NCBI RefSeq assembly: GCF_019443405.1
Contig: NZ_CP080376.1
Location: 1,364,001 to 1,428,000 of the forward strand
Direction: 5' to 3'
Length of the DNA stretch: 64,000 nt
From: Brevundimonas sp. PAMC22021
GTDB lineage: Bacteria; Pseudomonadota; Alphaproteobacteria; Caulobacterales; Caulobacteraceae
Below the pieces are notes generated by a model. The model worked only from the letters and a program-made list of their open reading frames with translations. It was not told the DNA's origin and made no database searches. Position 1 is the first letter of the stretch; each line of letters begins with the position of its first letter. Shown here one piece after another: positions 1 through 8,973 of this stretch. A program made the translations under genes and the position numbers.

Positions 1-827
1 CCGTCGTTGATCTGCCAGGTGAAAGCGCCGTTCGCGCCGAGACGATCGCGTTCGACTACGCGCTTGAAGCTGTCGTAGCCGTGCGGCGCGATCCAGTTGT
101 CGTCCGCCCCGCCCCAGTCGTTGTTGCCGAACGGTCCACCCGAAATGCCTGAATAGTTGTTGCCGAGATTGGCTTCGCTCTTCACTGCCGACAGCAGGAA
201 GCCGAAGCGGTCGTTGCGCCAGTTCACCAGGGCGTTGAACAGATAATCGTTCTCGCGCGTGTCCTCGCCGGTCGCGTACTCCACGGCTTCGGCGGTGGTC
301 AGGCCGTAGCCGAAGTCGAAGGGGCGACGGGTGCGCAGGTCGATGGTGCCCGAGATGCCCGACAAGGCGTTTCGCACGTCCATCGACTTGAACACCACGA
401 TGGAGTTCATCAGTTGTGCGGGCACGTCGTTCAGGTTCGGCTGCGCGCTGCCCAGGTTGCCGGGGCTGAGATACTGCTCACCGTTCAGCAGGGTCACGAC
501 CTGCGGCAGGCCCCGGATGTTGACCGTGGAGCCTTCGCCGGCGTTGCGCTGGATCTGGATGCCCGCAATTCGTTGCAGCGCGTCCGCAACCGTAACGTCC
601 GGCAGCTTGCCGATATCCTCGGCCGAGATGGCGTCGACGATCGCCGCCTCGTTGCGCTTGATGTTGATGGCCTGCTGCTGCGAGGCGCGGATGCCGGTGA
701 CGACGATCTCGTCCACCTCGGCGGGCTGGTCCTGATCGGTCGGCGCCGTCTGGGTCTGAGCCATCGCCGGCGACACCAGCGCGGTTGTCGCCAACAAGCC
801 GGCGATGATGGATGCGTGCTTTCTCAT
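1..827 (-). CDS. TonB-dependent receptor, N-terminal part (cut by window edge)
   Basis: Reading on the minus strand from an ATG at 827, the frame stays open to the window start, so only about 275 residues of the N-terminus are present. It begins MRKHASIIAGLLATTALV with a cleavable signal peptide ending near AMAQ, followed by a TonB-box-like segment (EIVVTGIRAS) and a plug domain with the usual motifs (DVTVADALQRI, VNIRGLPQVVTLLNGE). It should be an outer-membrane active importer energised by TonB. A strong AGGAGGAGG lies just upstream of the start. The gene follows the family 3 glycosidase by 53 bp on the same strand, which suggests one operon and a sugar or oligosaccharide substrate; that substrate is inference. 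Confidence 0.9.
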   Translation of the reverse strand, partial: MRKHASIIAGLLATTALVSPAMAQTQTAPTDQDQPAEVDEIVVTGIRASQQQAINIKRNEAAIVDAISAEDIGKLPDVTVADALQRIAGIQIQRNAGEGSTVNIRGLPQVVTLLNGEQYLSPGNLGSAQPNLNDVPAQLMNSIVVFKSMDVRNALSGISGTIDLRTRRPFDFGYGLTTAEAVEYATGEDTRENDYLFNALVNWRNDRFGFLLSAVKSEANLGNNYSGISGGPFGNNDWGGADDNWIAPHGYDSFKRVVERDRLGANGAFTWQIND

Positions 828-880
828 GGTCCTTGTTCCTCCTCCTGTTGGCGCCGCCTCTGCGTGCGGCTTTCTGATCT

Positions 881-3154
881 TCAGGGTTTCAGCGTGCCCG
901 GATTGATGATCGCTGTTCCTGAAAGGGTGTTGTCGAGGGCGTCGCGGCCGACGCTGACGCGGTAGCGCCCGCCGTCGATCCGCCAGCCCGGCAGATCGGT
1001 GTCGTATTTGGCCAGGATGCGCGGTTCGGCCGTCAGGGTGATCCGGCGAGTTTCGCCCGGTTGCAGCATCACGCGCGCGAACGCCGCCAGACGACGCGGC
1101 CGGTCGCCATTCTCCGGCGCGACATAGAGCTGGGGCGAGGTCGCCCCTGCGCGATCGCCGGTGTTGGTGACGTCCACCTCCACGATCAGGCCGTCGCCGC
1201 CCGTCGCCGACAGGCCGCCATAGGTAAAGGTGGTGTACGAAAGGCCGTGCCCGAACGGTAACAGCGGACGGCGTTCTTCCCGTTCGTACCAGCGGTAGCC
1301 GGCATCCGAACCTTCCGGATAGTCCACGGCGAACGGCTGAAAACCGGCGGCCGAGCCCGCGCCGGGATTGGACGCCGCCGCCGCGTCGGCCGCTTTCATC
1401 GCCGCCAGCCCCGGCGGTGTCGGGCGCGGCGCCTGGTCGGCGCTGCGTGGAAAGGTGATGGGCAGGCGGCCCGACGGATTGACCTCGCCAAACAGGATGC
1501 GCGCGATCGCCTCCCCGCCCCTCTGGCCCGGATACCAGGCCTGCACCACCGCCGGAACCTGGTCGATCCACGGCATCAGCACCGGTCCGCCCGTCTCCAG
1601 AACCACGGCCGTGCGCGGGTTCGCGCCGGCCACCGCCGCGATCAGGGCGTCCTGATCGTCAGGCAGGGACAAGGTCTCCACGTCCTGCGCCTCCGTAGTC
1701 CACTGGGTGGCGAAAACGAACACGGCGTCTGCGCCGGCGACGGCCCTGGCGGCCGCAACAGGATCGGCGCCATCGACAAAGGTCACCTCGGCCACCGGCG
1801 CCATCCGGCGAATGGCCTCCAGCGGCGAGGAGGCGTGATAGGTCAGGCGCGCAAAGGACATGGCCGCGCCGGAGGTCAGCGGCACCTCGACCGGAGCACC
1901 GCCCACCGAACGCACCTGGGATGAGCCGCCGCCGGACAGCACGCCCACGTCGGCATGGCCGCCGACCAGGACGATGCGCCGCGCGGTCTTCGCCGCGGGC
2001 AACACGCCGCCTTCGTTCTTCAGCAGGACGATGCCCGCCTCGGCCGCGCGCTGGGCGACCTCGGCGTTTGCGTCGTAGTCGATGGGCTGAGCCGTCGCCG
2101 TCACCGCCGCATCCATTGCGCCCGTGTCGATCATGCCGACCAGGATGCGCCGGACCATGTCGTCCAGCCGCGCCTCGGAGACGCGCCCTGCCTCGACGGC
2201 TTCCATCAGGGGAGCGCCGAAGTAGATCTGCCGATCCAGCTCCTGCCCGGATTCCTGGTCCAGCCCCGCCAGCGCCGCCTTCTCGGTCGAATGAACCGCG
2301 CCCCAGTCGGACATGACCCAGCCCGGATAGGCCCAGTCGCGCTTAAGCACCTGGTTCAGCAGCCAGTCGCTCTCGCAGGCGTAGTCGCCGTTGACCCGGT
2401 TGTAGGCGCACATCACCGAGCCTGGCCGTCCGCGCTCGATCGCGATCTGAAAGGCCAGAAGGTCGCTTTCGCGCAGGTCCGCCTCGCTCATGCGGGCGTC
2501 CATGATCATGCGGCCGGTTTCCTGGCTGTTGAAGGCGTAGTGCTTGATCGTCGAGACGATGCGGTTCGACTGCACGCCCCGGATGTGCTCGCCCGCCATG
2601 ACGCCCGCCAGCAGCGGATCCTCGCCCAGGTATTCGAAGTTGCGCCCCGCCCACGGATCGCGCGTCAGGTTCACCCCGCCCGCCAACAGGACGTTGAAGG
2701 TCTTGGCGCGCGCCTCCGCGCCGATCATGGCGCCGCCCGCATAGGCGACCTCGGGATCAAAGGTCGCGGCGGTGGCGAGGCTGGACGGCAGGGCGGTCGC
2801 CACGTCGCCCTTGCGCTGCTCGATCTGGTTGGCGACGCCCAGGCTGGCGTCGCTTTCGCGCAGGGCGGGTATGCCCAGGCGCGGCACGCCGGGCACATAG
2901 CCGGCCGACGGGATCATCTGGTCCAGCGGCGCGCCCGGCGTCTTGTTCGCCATCGGAGGAAAGTAGCCATGGACAAGGCTGAGCTTCTCCTCGCGCGTCA
3001 TGGCCCGCACGAGGGCGTCCGCGCGCGCGGCGCTCGAACTCGCCGCCGCGCCCGCCGGTGCCGTCTGGGCGAGCGCCAACGACGTGACAGACGCCGACAG
3101 CACGCCAGCAAGCGCCAGCGCCGCTACGCTCGAGAACAAACCATTGAACTTCAT
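881..3154 (-). CDS. Glycoside hydrolase family 3 beta-glycosidase, exported
   Basis: 757 residues from the chosen ATG at 3154. It has a Sec signal peptide (hydrophobic core after MKFNG, cleavage near LALAQ), then a GH3 N-terminal barrel with the conserved nucleophile region VMSDWGAVHS, a GH3 C-terminal domain (GVLPAAKTARRIVLVGG, AVVLETGGPVLMPW) and a C-terminal fibronectin-III-like domain (EVDVTNTGDRAG). GH3 enzymes release terminal beta-linked glucose, xylose or similar sugars; exact specificity cannot be read here. The start at 3154 is preferred over an in-frame ATG at 3172 because GAGGGG lies 10 nt upstream and the signal peptide starts cleanly. A TonB receptor follows downstream, so degradation and uptake are probably co-expressed. 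Confidence 0.93.
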   Translation of the reverse strand: MKFNGLFSSVAALALAGVLSASVTSLALAQTAPAGAAASSSAARADALVRAMTREEKLSLVHGYFPPMANKTPGAPLDQMIPSAGYVPGVPRLGIPALRESDASLGVANQIEQRKGDVATALPSSLATAATFDPEVAYAGGAMIGAEARAKTFNVLLAGGVNLTRDPWAGRNFEYLGEDPLLAGVMAGEHIRGVQSNRIVSTIKHYAFNSQETGRMIMDARMSEADLRESDLLAFQIAIERGRPGSVMCAYNRVNGDYACESDWLLNQVLKRDWAYPGWVMSDWGAVHSTEKAALAGLDQESGQELDRQIYFGAPLMEAVEAGRVSEARLDDMVRRILVGMIDTGAMDAAVTATAQPIDYDANAEVAQRAAEAGIVLLKNEGGVLPAAKTARRIVLVGGHADVGVLSGGGSSQVRSVGGAPVEVPLTSGAAMSFARLTYHASSPLEAIRRMAPVAEVTFVDGADPVAAARAVAGADAVFVFATQWTTEAQDVETLSLPDDQDALIAAVAGANPRTAVVLETGGPVLMPWIDQVPAVVQAWYPGQRGGEAIARILFGEVNPSGRLPITFPRSADQAPRPTPPGLAAMKAADAAAASNPGAGSAAGFQPFAVDYPEGSDAGYRWYEREERRPLLPFGHGLSYTTFTYGGLSATGGDGLIVEVDVTNTGDRAGATSPQLYVAPENGDRPRRLAAFARVMLQPGETRRITLTAEPRILAKYDTDLPGWRIDGGRYRVSVGRDALDNTLSGTAIINPGTLKP

Positions 3155-3915
3155 GCGATGAACGCCCCTCACGACATGACATGAGGGAAGATCAAACGCG
3201 ACGCGTCGTGCGCCCGCGCTTGTTCGAGCCGGCGCCGCCCACGCATTGGGAACGGCCTCGACTCAATCGCGATCGGGCAGCGATGTTCTAGGCCGGGACT
3301 CTACTCCCAGCGCCTCCATGACGACGTCACGTCCGTTCCTCCCGTGAAGGTCTTTCGCCTTCCGAGTCGGAGGTAATCACGCTTTGAGAGCGTTCACAAC
3401 TTCTATTCACATCGTGCCGGGCCGCCGTGTTCCATCGCCTGACGGCCGCAAGGGTGCGGCATCTCGGCAGGCGGAACGACCACTGAGCGCGCTGGACGCA
3501 ATCCGCTGGACCCGTCCTACATCAGCGGCTTTGGCGCGCGCCGATGCGATATCGCCGTCTTCGCTTCTGGCCCGCCGCCGGGATCGACCCCGCCTGACCC
3601 AAGCCGCCCGGCGTCCTCTCGGGAGGCCCGACGCCTTCAACATGAGCGGCCCGGCCCGCCCTGACCCTGTCCGGCTGCGCGCCCCAGACCTGCTGGCGCG
3701 ACGACGCCCGACACTTCACCCCCAGAACGAGGTCGCCATCAACTCGAACGCCCCCGGGTCGGGATCGCCGCCTTCGTGGACGCCCCCTGACGCACAGGCG
3801 GCGTCGGCCGCGCTGCCGGCGGCGGTCGATATCGACTAGGGTCAAGCCCGCGGCTCATGTAATGGGGCGCGGAGGCTGATTATTCGGCCGTGGACGAAAG
3901 AGCGAGCGGAGCCCC
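3155..3915. other. 760-bp stretch without a convincing gene
   Basis: Between the glycosidase start and the KaiC-like gene the only open frames are short (at most about 150 codons), arginine- and proline-rich and lack recognisable domains or good ribosome binding sites. A lipoprotein-like segment (ALTLSGCAPQTCW, 3658-3696) follows an in-frame TGA and runs into arginine-rich sequence, so it may be a decayed lipoprotein or chance. The first 230 bp probably carry the promoter of the glycosidase operon. Confidence 0.5.
3385..3400. promoter_or_regulatory. Possible LacI-family operator upstream of the GH3 operon
   Basis: TTGAGAGCGTTCACAA is an imperfect dyad (12 of 16 positions symmetric) centred on CG, the form typical of LacI/GalR-family operators. 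It lies about 230 bp upstream of the glycosidase start. No regulator gene is present in the window, so this is a motif-only call. Confidence 0.3.
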
Positions 3916-5412
3916 ATGTCACACGTCCCCGAGGGCTCGCCCGACGCCCGGTTCGGCATATCCGGGCTGGACGATATCGCGGCCGGCGGCCTGGAACGCG
4001 ATCGTGTCTTTCTGCTGGAAGGCGCGCCCGGCACCGGAAAGACCACGGCGGCCCTGAGCTTTCTGATGGAAGGCGTCAAGAACGGCGAAGCGACCCTCTA
4101 TGTCACCCTTTCCGAGACCGAGGAGGAGATGCGACGCGCGGCCGCTTCCCACGGCTGGTCGCTGAACGGCATCGAACTGTTCGAACTGGTGCCGCCCGAA
4201 AGCCTGCTGGACGAACAGCAACAGCAAAGCCTTCTGTATTCGTCGGACCTCGAGCTGGGCGAAACCACCCGCATGATCTTCGACGCGGTCGAGCGGATCA
4301 CGCCCACGCGCGTGGTGATCGACAGCCTTTCGGAGATCCGCCTCCTCGCACAGAGCTCGCTTCGCTATCGCCGCCAGGTGCTGGCCCTGAAGCACTATTT
4401 CGCCAAGCACGGCGCGACCGTGCTGTTGCTCGACGACCTCACTGCGGACTTGAACGACAAGACCGTGCACAGCGTCGCCCACGGCGTCATCCAGCTGCAG
4501 GAGCTGGCGCCCGAATACGGGGCCGAGCGCCGCCGCGTGCGGATCATCAAATATCGCGGCCGCCGGTTCAGGGGCGGCTATCACGACTTCACCATCAAAC
4601 AGGGGGGTCTGGACGTCTACCCCCGCATCGTCGCCTCCGAACACCGGCGCGTCTTCAACCGCGACCAGGCGTCCAGCGGCGTGGCCGAACTCGACGCCCT
4701 GTTGGGCGGCGGCGTCGAGCGGGGCTCGAGCGCCCTGATCCTTGGCCCGGCGGGCACCGGCAAGTCGCTGTTCGCCATCAACTTCGCCATCGCCGCTGTT
4801 GCACGCGGCGAGAAGGCCGCCTTGTTCATCTTCGACGAAGAGATCGGCCTGCTCTACGACCGCATGCGCAAGCTGGGCGCTGATCTGGAGGCTCTGATCG
4901 CCGACGGATTGCTGGTGGTCGAACAGGTCGACGCCGCCGAAATGTCCCCGGGCGAGTTCGCCGACCGGGTTCGCCGCTGCGTCGACAGGCAGCAGATACA
5001 GACCGTGGTGATCGACAGCCTCAACGGCTACCAGGCCGCCATGCCGCAGGAGCAGTTCTTGGTCCTCCACATCCACGAATTGCTGCAGTATCTGAACCGC
5101 CAGGGCGCCTCGACCTTCCTCACCGTTGCGCAACACGGCCTGGTGGGCGAGATGAAGGCGCCGGTGGACGTCACCTATCTCGCCGACACGGTGATCCTGC
5201 TGCGCTATTTCGAGGCGCTTGGCCACGTCCGCCGCGCCGTGTCCGTGATCAAGAAACGCGCGGGCGAGCACGAGAAGACCATCCGCGAATACACGATCGA
5301 CGGCATCGGCCTGTCGCTCGGCGCCCCTCTGACCGGGTTCCAGGGCGTCCTGCGCGGCGTACCCAACTTCGTCGGACCGGGCAGCGGCCTGATGGGCGAA
5401 CCCGCCGCATGA
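3916..5412 (+). CDS. KaiC-like double-domain RecA-family ATPase
   Basis: 498 residues with two KaiC/RecA domains. The first has Walker A GAPGTGKT (36-43) and Walker B VVIDSLSEIRLL; the second has GPAGTGKS (277-284) and VVIDSLNGYQ. KaiC proteins form hexamers and act as ATP-driven timers or signalling ATPases. At the positions of the catalytic carboxylate pairs the first domain reads SE and the second DE. The region matching the cyanobacterial KaiC phosphosites S431/T432 reads Thr420-Tyr421 (VDVTYLADTVILL), so autophosphorylation, if any, must differ. No kaiA or kaiB is nearby. The stop overlaps the start of the downstream hybrid kinase (ATGA at 5409), so the two are translationally coupled and probably partners. 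Whether it has any clock role is unknown. Confidence 0.92.
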   Translation: MSHVPEGSPDARFGISGLDDIAAGGLERDRVFLLEGAPGTGKTTAALSFLMEGVKNGEATLYVTLSETEEEMRRAAASHGWSLNGIELFELVPPESLLDEQQQQSLLYSSDLELGETTRMIFDAVERITPTRVVIDSLSEIRLLAQSSLRYRRQVLALKHYFAKHGATVLLLDDLTADLNDKTVHSVAHGVIQLQELAPEYGAERRRVRIIKYRGRRFRGGYHDFTIKQGGLDVYPRIVASEHRRVFNRDQASSGVAELDALLGGGVERGSSALILGPAGTGKSLFAINFAIAAVARGEKAALFIFDEEIGLLYDRMRKLGADLEALIADGLLVVEQVDAAEMSPGEFADRVRRCVDRQQIQTVVIDSLNGYQAAMPQEQFLVLHIHELLQYLNRQGASTFLTVAQHGLVGEMKAPVDVTYLADTVILLRYFEALGHVRRAVSVIKKRAGEHEKTIREYTIDGIGLSLGAPLTGFQGVLRGVPNFVGPGSGLMGEPAA

Positions 5413-7157
5413 GCGCCGGCGGAGACCTCTCCGAACGCGCCCTGATCTTTGCGCCGCGCGGGCGGGACGCCCAGATCGCCGACGCCATCCTGACCGATGG
5501 CGGCGTGGCCACCATGACATGCCCCAGCTTGGCGAAGGTCGTGGCCGAGATGGAGCGCGGCGCAGGTCTCGCCGTCATCGCCGATGAAGGATTGTCGGAC
5601 GTCGATGTCGGCCCGCTGGTTCAGTGGATCGGCGCGCAGCCGTCGTGGTCGGACTTCCCTTTTGTGCTGCTGACCCAGCGCGGCGGCAGCGTGGAGCGCA
5701 ATCCGGCGCTGCAGCGCGCCTCCGGCATGCTCGGCAACGTCGCCTTTCTTGAGCGGCCGTTCCATCCCTCCACCCTGGTGAGCGCCGCACAGACCGCGCT
5801 GAGAGGACGCCGGCGGCAGTACGAAGCCCGCGAACGCATTGACGAAATCCGCCGCGGCGAGGCGCTTCTCGAGCGGCGCGTGACCGAGCGCACCGCAGAG
5901 CTGGAGGCGGCCAACCGCATGCTCGCCGGCCAGATCGCCGAGCGCGAACGCGCCGAAACCGCCCTGGCGCAGGCTCAGCGGCTCGAAGCCGTGGGCCAAC
6001 TGACGTCGGGCATCGCCCACGACTTCAACAATTTGCTGACGGTCGTGATCGGCAACGTCGAGCAGATGAAAAAGCACGAAACCGACGAGCGAACCCGCCG
6101 TCGCCTGTCGATGATGGAGGAGGCCTCCCGCCGCGGCGCCCGTCTGACCGCCCAGATGCTGGCCTTCTCGCGCCGCCAGAAGCTCGAGCCGCGCTCGGTC
6201 GATCTGAACGACACGGTGCGAAGCATGGGCGACCTGCTTCAGAGCAGCATCGGCGGCAGCGTCGACATCCAGCCGCCGGACCTCGCCCCCGACCTCTGGC
6301 CGGCCATGATCGATCCCACGCAGATCGAGCTCGTGATCCTGAACCTGGCCATCAATGCGCGCGACGCGATGGAGGTGGGCGGACGATTGACGATCACGAC
6401 CCGCAATGTCGAGATATCAGCGGCTGACGCGACGGACGAACTGCCCACCGGCCAGTTTGTGGAAGTCTCCGTCGCGGACAACGGCTCCGGCATGACGGAC
6501 GAGGTGCTCGCCCGGGCTTTTGAACCCTTCTTCACCACCAAGGCCGTGGGCAAGGGGTCGGGTCTGGGGTTGAGCCAGGTCTTCGGCCTCGCGCGCCAAT
6601 CCGGCGGCGGCGTGCGCATCCGCACGGCCGTGGGCGCCGGGACGACGATCAGCGTCTACCTGCCTCGGGCCGATCACGCGCCTCACCATCAGGGCGCGGA
6701 CAGCCGGATGGACTTCCACCCCGGCGCCCAGGCCACCATCCTGGTCGTCGATGATGATGACGCCGTCCGAGAGATCACCACCGGCTACCTGTCCGATCTC
6801 GGCTACAACGTCGTCGAAGCTGGCAGCGGCGGCGCCGCGGTCGAACGATTCCGGGACAATGACGCCGTCGCCGCCGTCCTGCTGGACTTCGCCATGCCCG
6901 GAATGAACGGCAATGAGGTGGCGCGCGAACTCCGAAAGATTCGCACCGGCGTGCCGATCATCTTCGTGACCGGCTATGCGGACGCCGACGCGCTGGCCGA
7001 AGCCGACCCGGGCTGCATTGTTCCCAAGCCGTTCGCCCGGGTTGACCTTACCCAGGCGCTAGAGCGGGCGTTGCGTCATCCTTCCCTGCCCGTGGCGGCG
7101 GCCCGTATCGACAGCTGTCGTGAGACCTCGCGCATCCACGCGCCGCGAGCGGTGTAG
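5409..7157 (+). CDS. Hybrid sensor histidine kinase with terminal receiver domain
   Basis: 582 residues. Residues 1-130 look like a degenerate receiver or unknown sensory domain, followed by a coiled-coil (about 135-190, rich in Arg/Glu/Ala). The HisKA domain has the phospho-His at H204 (GIAHDFNNLL), then an HATPase_c domain with N box (LNLAINARDAM), G1 (DNGSGM) and G2 (GSGLGLSQVFG). A C-terminal receiver (VVDDDDAVREITT) carries the acceptor aspartate D493 (LLDFAMPGM) and the conserved KPF. No membrane segment is seen, so it is cytoplasmic. It overlaps the KaiC-like gene by 4 bp, which suggests that the ATPase feeds the kinase. No separate response regulator or phosphotransferase follows. Confidence 0.93.
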   Translation: MSAGGDLSERALIFAPRGRDAQIADAILTDGGVATMTCPSLAKVVAEMERGAGLAVIADEGLSDVDVGPLVQWIGAQPSWSDFPFVLLTQRGGSVERNPALQRASGMLGNVAFLERPFHPSTLVSAAQTALRGRRRQYEARERIDEIRRGEALLERRVTERTAELEAANRMLAGQIAERERAETALAQAQRLEAVGQLTSGIAHDFNNLLTVVIGNVEQMKKHETDERTRRRLSMMEEASRRGARLTAQMLAFSRRQKLEPRSVDLNDTVRSMGDLLQSSIGGSVDIQPPDLAPDLWPAMIDPTQIELVILNLAINARDAMEVGGRLTITTRNVEISAADATDELPTGQFVEVSVADNGSGMTDEVLARAFEPFFTTKAVGKGSGLGLSQVFGLARQSGGGVRIRTAVGAGTTISVYLPRADHAPHHQGADSRMDFHPGAQATILVVDDDDAVREITTGYLSDLGYNVVEAGSGGAAVERFRDNDAVAAVLLDFAMPGMNGNEVARELRKIRTGVPIIFVTGYADADALAEADPGCIVPKPFARVDLTQALERALRHPSLPVAAARIDSCRETSRIHAPRAV

Positions 7158-7271
7158 ACGCCCTCGCGCCGCCGCGGCCCGGACCTTCGCAACCCGCCCT
7201 CCAGGCGCGGGCAAGGCTTGGCGGGAAGACGCGCCGGGATGAAGACCCCACCCGACGCGTTCTGTTGAGGA

Positions 7272-8687
7272 TCAGAAGCCCGTTTGCACCCGGATGGTGG
7301 CGGTGTTGCCGCTGTCGTCGCCCGCGAAGACGCCCGTCCGGTTCTCGACCGACCACGCGCTCCAGTGCGCAGAGACGCGGGTGTTGTTGGTTGGATACCA
7401 GTTTACCCCCAACAGCCAGGTATCGCCTTCGCCGCCGGTCGGACTGTCGCTGAAATCGGCCTGGTCATAGCGCCCGACCAGTTCCACCGCGCCGTAACCG
7501 TCGCCTCCGCCGAAGGGCTTCAGCACCTTGGGCCGCTGCCAGGCGCCGGAGCGGGCCGACAGCGGCGGCGTCTCGCCGGTCAGGAAGAAGCCGGCCGACA
7601 CCGCATAGGCGTCCTGGTGGAAATCGCGCGCGGCCGTTTCCAGGACGCGCTGGCCGCCCTCGACCATCAGCCAGCCGGGACCGCGCACGCCGCCGAACTC
7701 CAGCCCGAAGCCTCGGCTGCCTTCGGGGTTGGCGTAGGGGCCGCTGGCAAGGCGCAGATTGTCGTTGAAGCGCGAGGACACCACCAGGCTGCGCGAGGCG
7801 ATGGTCGTGGCCGGCGTCAGGTCCTCAGCAAAGGCCCAGCCGCCCAGGTGCAGGAAGCCGTCGTCGGTCTTGAACGCCGCCAGGTGCGTGCGGCCCATCA
7901 CCGTCAGGGTGTCGTCGGTCGTGCCGTCGCTGATCGCGTCGCCGGTGACCGACAGCGATCCATGCCAGACGCCGCCCGTCAGCTTGGACGTCACGCCGAC
8001 GCCATAGCTGCCGCGTTCCGGCCCCAGGGTGGAGACCATCAGGCTGCGCTCCAGGAACGGCGTCTGGTCCTCGGCCGTGCCGCCCTCGACGCCCCGGTCG
8101 TTGAGGCGCTGCCCAAACGACACCTCCAGATCACGGCCGCTCAGCTTGCGATTGTAGGCCACAAAGGCGTTGGCGACGCTGACCGCATTGTCGGCGATGT
8201 CCGCTTCCAGCCAATAGGTGAAGCCGCCCGCGACACGGCCCTGTGCGCCCAGGCGCAGGCCGCGCAGCTCGGTTCCCGCCAGGTTGCGGCCATCGAAGTC
8301 CGAACCGCCGGTGCTGGACAGGTCGGCGGTGACTCTCACGCGCGGCCTGAAGGTGAAGGCGCCGTCGGGGCTGCGCAACTCGGGCAAGCCGGTGGACCAA
8401 TCCACGGCGGCCGGCGTCGCGGCGGTCTGGGCGGGACGCGGCGGGTCGTTAGGCGCGGCCGGCGTCGCGGGCGCGGCGGCTGCGGCCGCCGGTGTCTGAG
8501 CGGCGGCGACGACGGGCGCGGCGGCGGAGCGTTGCTGCGCTTCGAGCTGTTCCAAACGCGCCGACAGGGCCTGGACCTGGGCGCGCAGGGCGGAGATTTC
8601 ATCGGCGCTCGGCGCCGTCTGGGCAAAGGCTGAGGTGGCGAGCGCGGCCAGGCCGACACCCGCCGCGAAAGTGCGGAGGTGGATCAT
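7272..8687 (-). CDS. Outer-membrane porin, phosphate-selective porin O/P type
   Basis: 471 residues with a signal peptide (cleaved near SAFAQ), an N-terminal coiled coil (ISALRAQVQALSARLEQLEAQ, about 30-55) and an Ala/Pro linker before a long beta-barrel ending in aromatic Phe (VQTGF), all typical of the OprO/OprP family. The trimerising coiled coil and C-terminal Phe support an outer-membrane porin. Family members are often induced by phosphate limitation, but many alphaproteobacterial members have unknown substrates. It is convergent with the hybrid kinase (114 bp gap) and divergent from a TonB-dependent receptor, with a tandem repeat between them. Confidence 0.9.
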   Translation of the reverse strand: MIHLRTFAAGVGLAALATSAFAQTAPSADEISALRAQVQALSARLEQLEAQQRSAAAPVVAAAQTPAAAAAAPATPAAPNDPPRPAQTAATPAAVDWSTGLPELRSPDGAFTFRPRVRVTADLSSTGGSDFDGRNLAGTELRGLRLGAQGRVAGGFTYWLEADIADNAVSVANAFVAYNRKLSGRDLEVSFGQRLNDRGVEGGTAEDQTPFLERSLMVSTLGPERGSYGVGVTSKLTGGVWHGSLSVTGDAISDGTTDDTLTVMGRTHLAAFKTDDGFLHLGGWAFAEDLTPATTIASRSLVVSSRFNDNLRLASGPYANPEGSRGFGLEFGGVRGPGWLMVEGGQRVLETAARDFHQDAYAVSAGFFLTGETPPLSARSGAWQRPKVLKPFGGGDGYGAVELVGRYDQADFSDSPTGGEGDTWLLGVNWYPTNNTRVSAHWSAWSVENRTGVFAGDDSGNTATIRVQTGF

Positions 8688-8865
8688 GTCGATCAGCCTT
8701 AAGGCTTAGGGTTTAAGGAAGCGCATAAGGCGCTGGTACGCAGAACTGCGTAGCCAAGCCCGACCCAGGACTTCCTATCCGGCGGCCGTCGGCGATTTTC
8801 CAGGAACGTGAACGCCAGCCGGCCTCTTCACGGCGGCTTCCGGTGCACTTGATGAACAAGACTTA

Positions 8866-8900
8866 ATGTAATGAAGAAGATGTAATGAAGAAGATGTAAC
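8866..8900. repeat. 14-bp tandem direct repeat between divergent porin and receptor genes
   Basis: Two perfect copies of ATGTAATGAAGAAG (8866-8879 and 8880-8893) are followed by a partial third (ATGTAAC, 8894-8900). The block is AT-rich in an otherwise GC-rich 286-bp intergenic region (8688-8973) and sits 179 bp from the porin start and 74 bp from the receptor start. It could be an array of regulator half-sites shared by both genes, or slipped-strand expansion. The rest of the interval shows nothing else clear. Confidence 0.7.
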
Positions 8901-8973
8901 TGACCGACAATCCGGCTGGCTGTTACGGTTCAGCTAACCGGGTGAACGATGTCCCGGGTCCGGGATTCAGGCC

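Noticed and set aside
1955..3184. Long plus-strand open frame antisense to the GH3 gene
   Set aside because: It is a mirror of the high-GC coding sequence; the protein is Arg/His/Gln-rich without domains, while the minus strand gives a clear GH3 enzyme. The same applies to long antisense frames over rnr (20061-22238), the receptor at 22868-25561, topA and valS.
3658..3696. Lipobox-like ALTLSGC peptide
   Set aside because: An in-frame TGA lies just upstream and the downstream sequence turns into Arg repeats; it would need at least one frameshift to be a gene.
3384..3839. 151-codon plus-strand frame in the gap upstream of the KaiC-like gene
   Set aside because: Arg/Pro-rich composition, no ribosome binding site, no recognisable domain, and other frames of the same stretch are equally open.
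8866..8900. Pho box upstream of the OprP-like porin
   Set aside because: Pho boxes have 11-bp repeats related to CTGTCAT; the repeat here has a 14-bp period and a different sequence.
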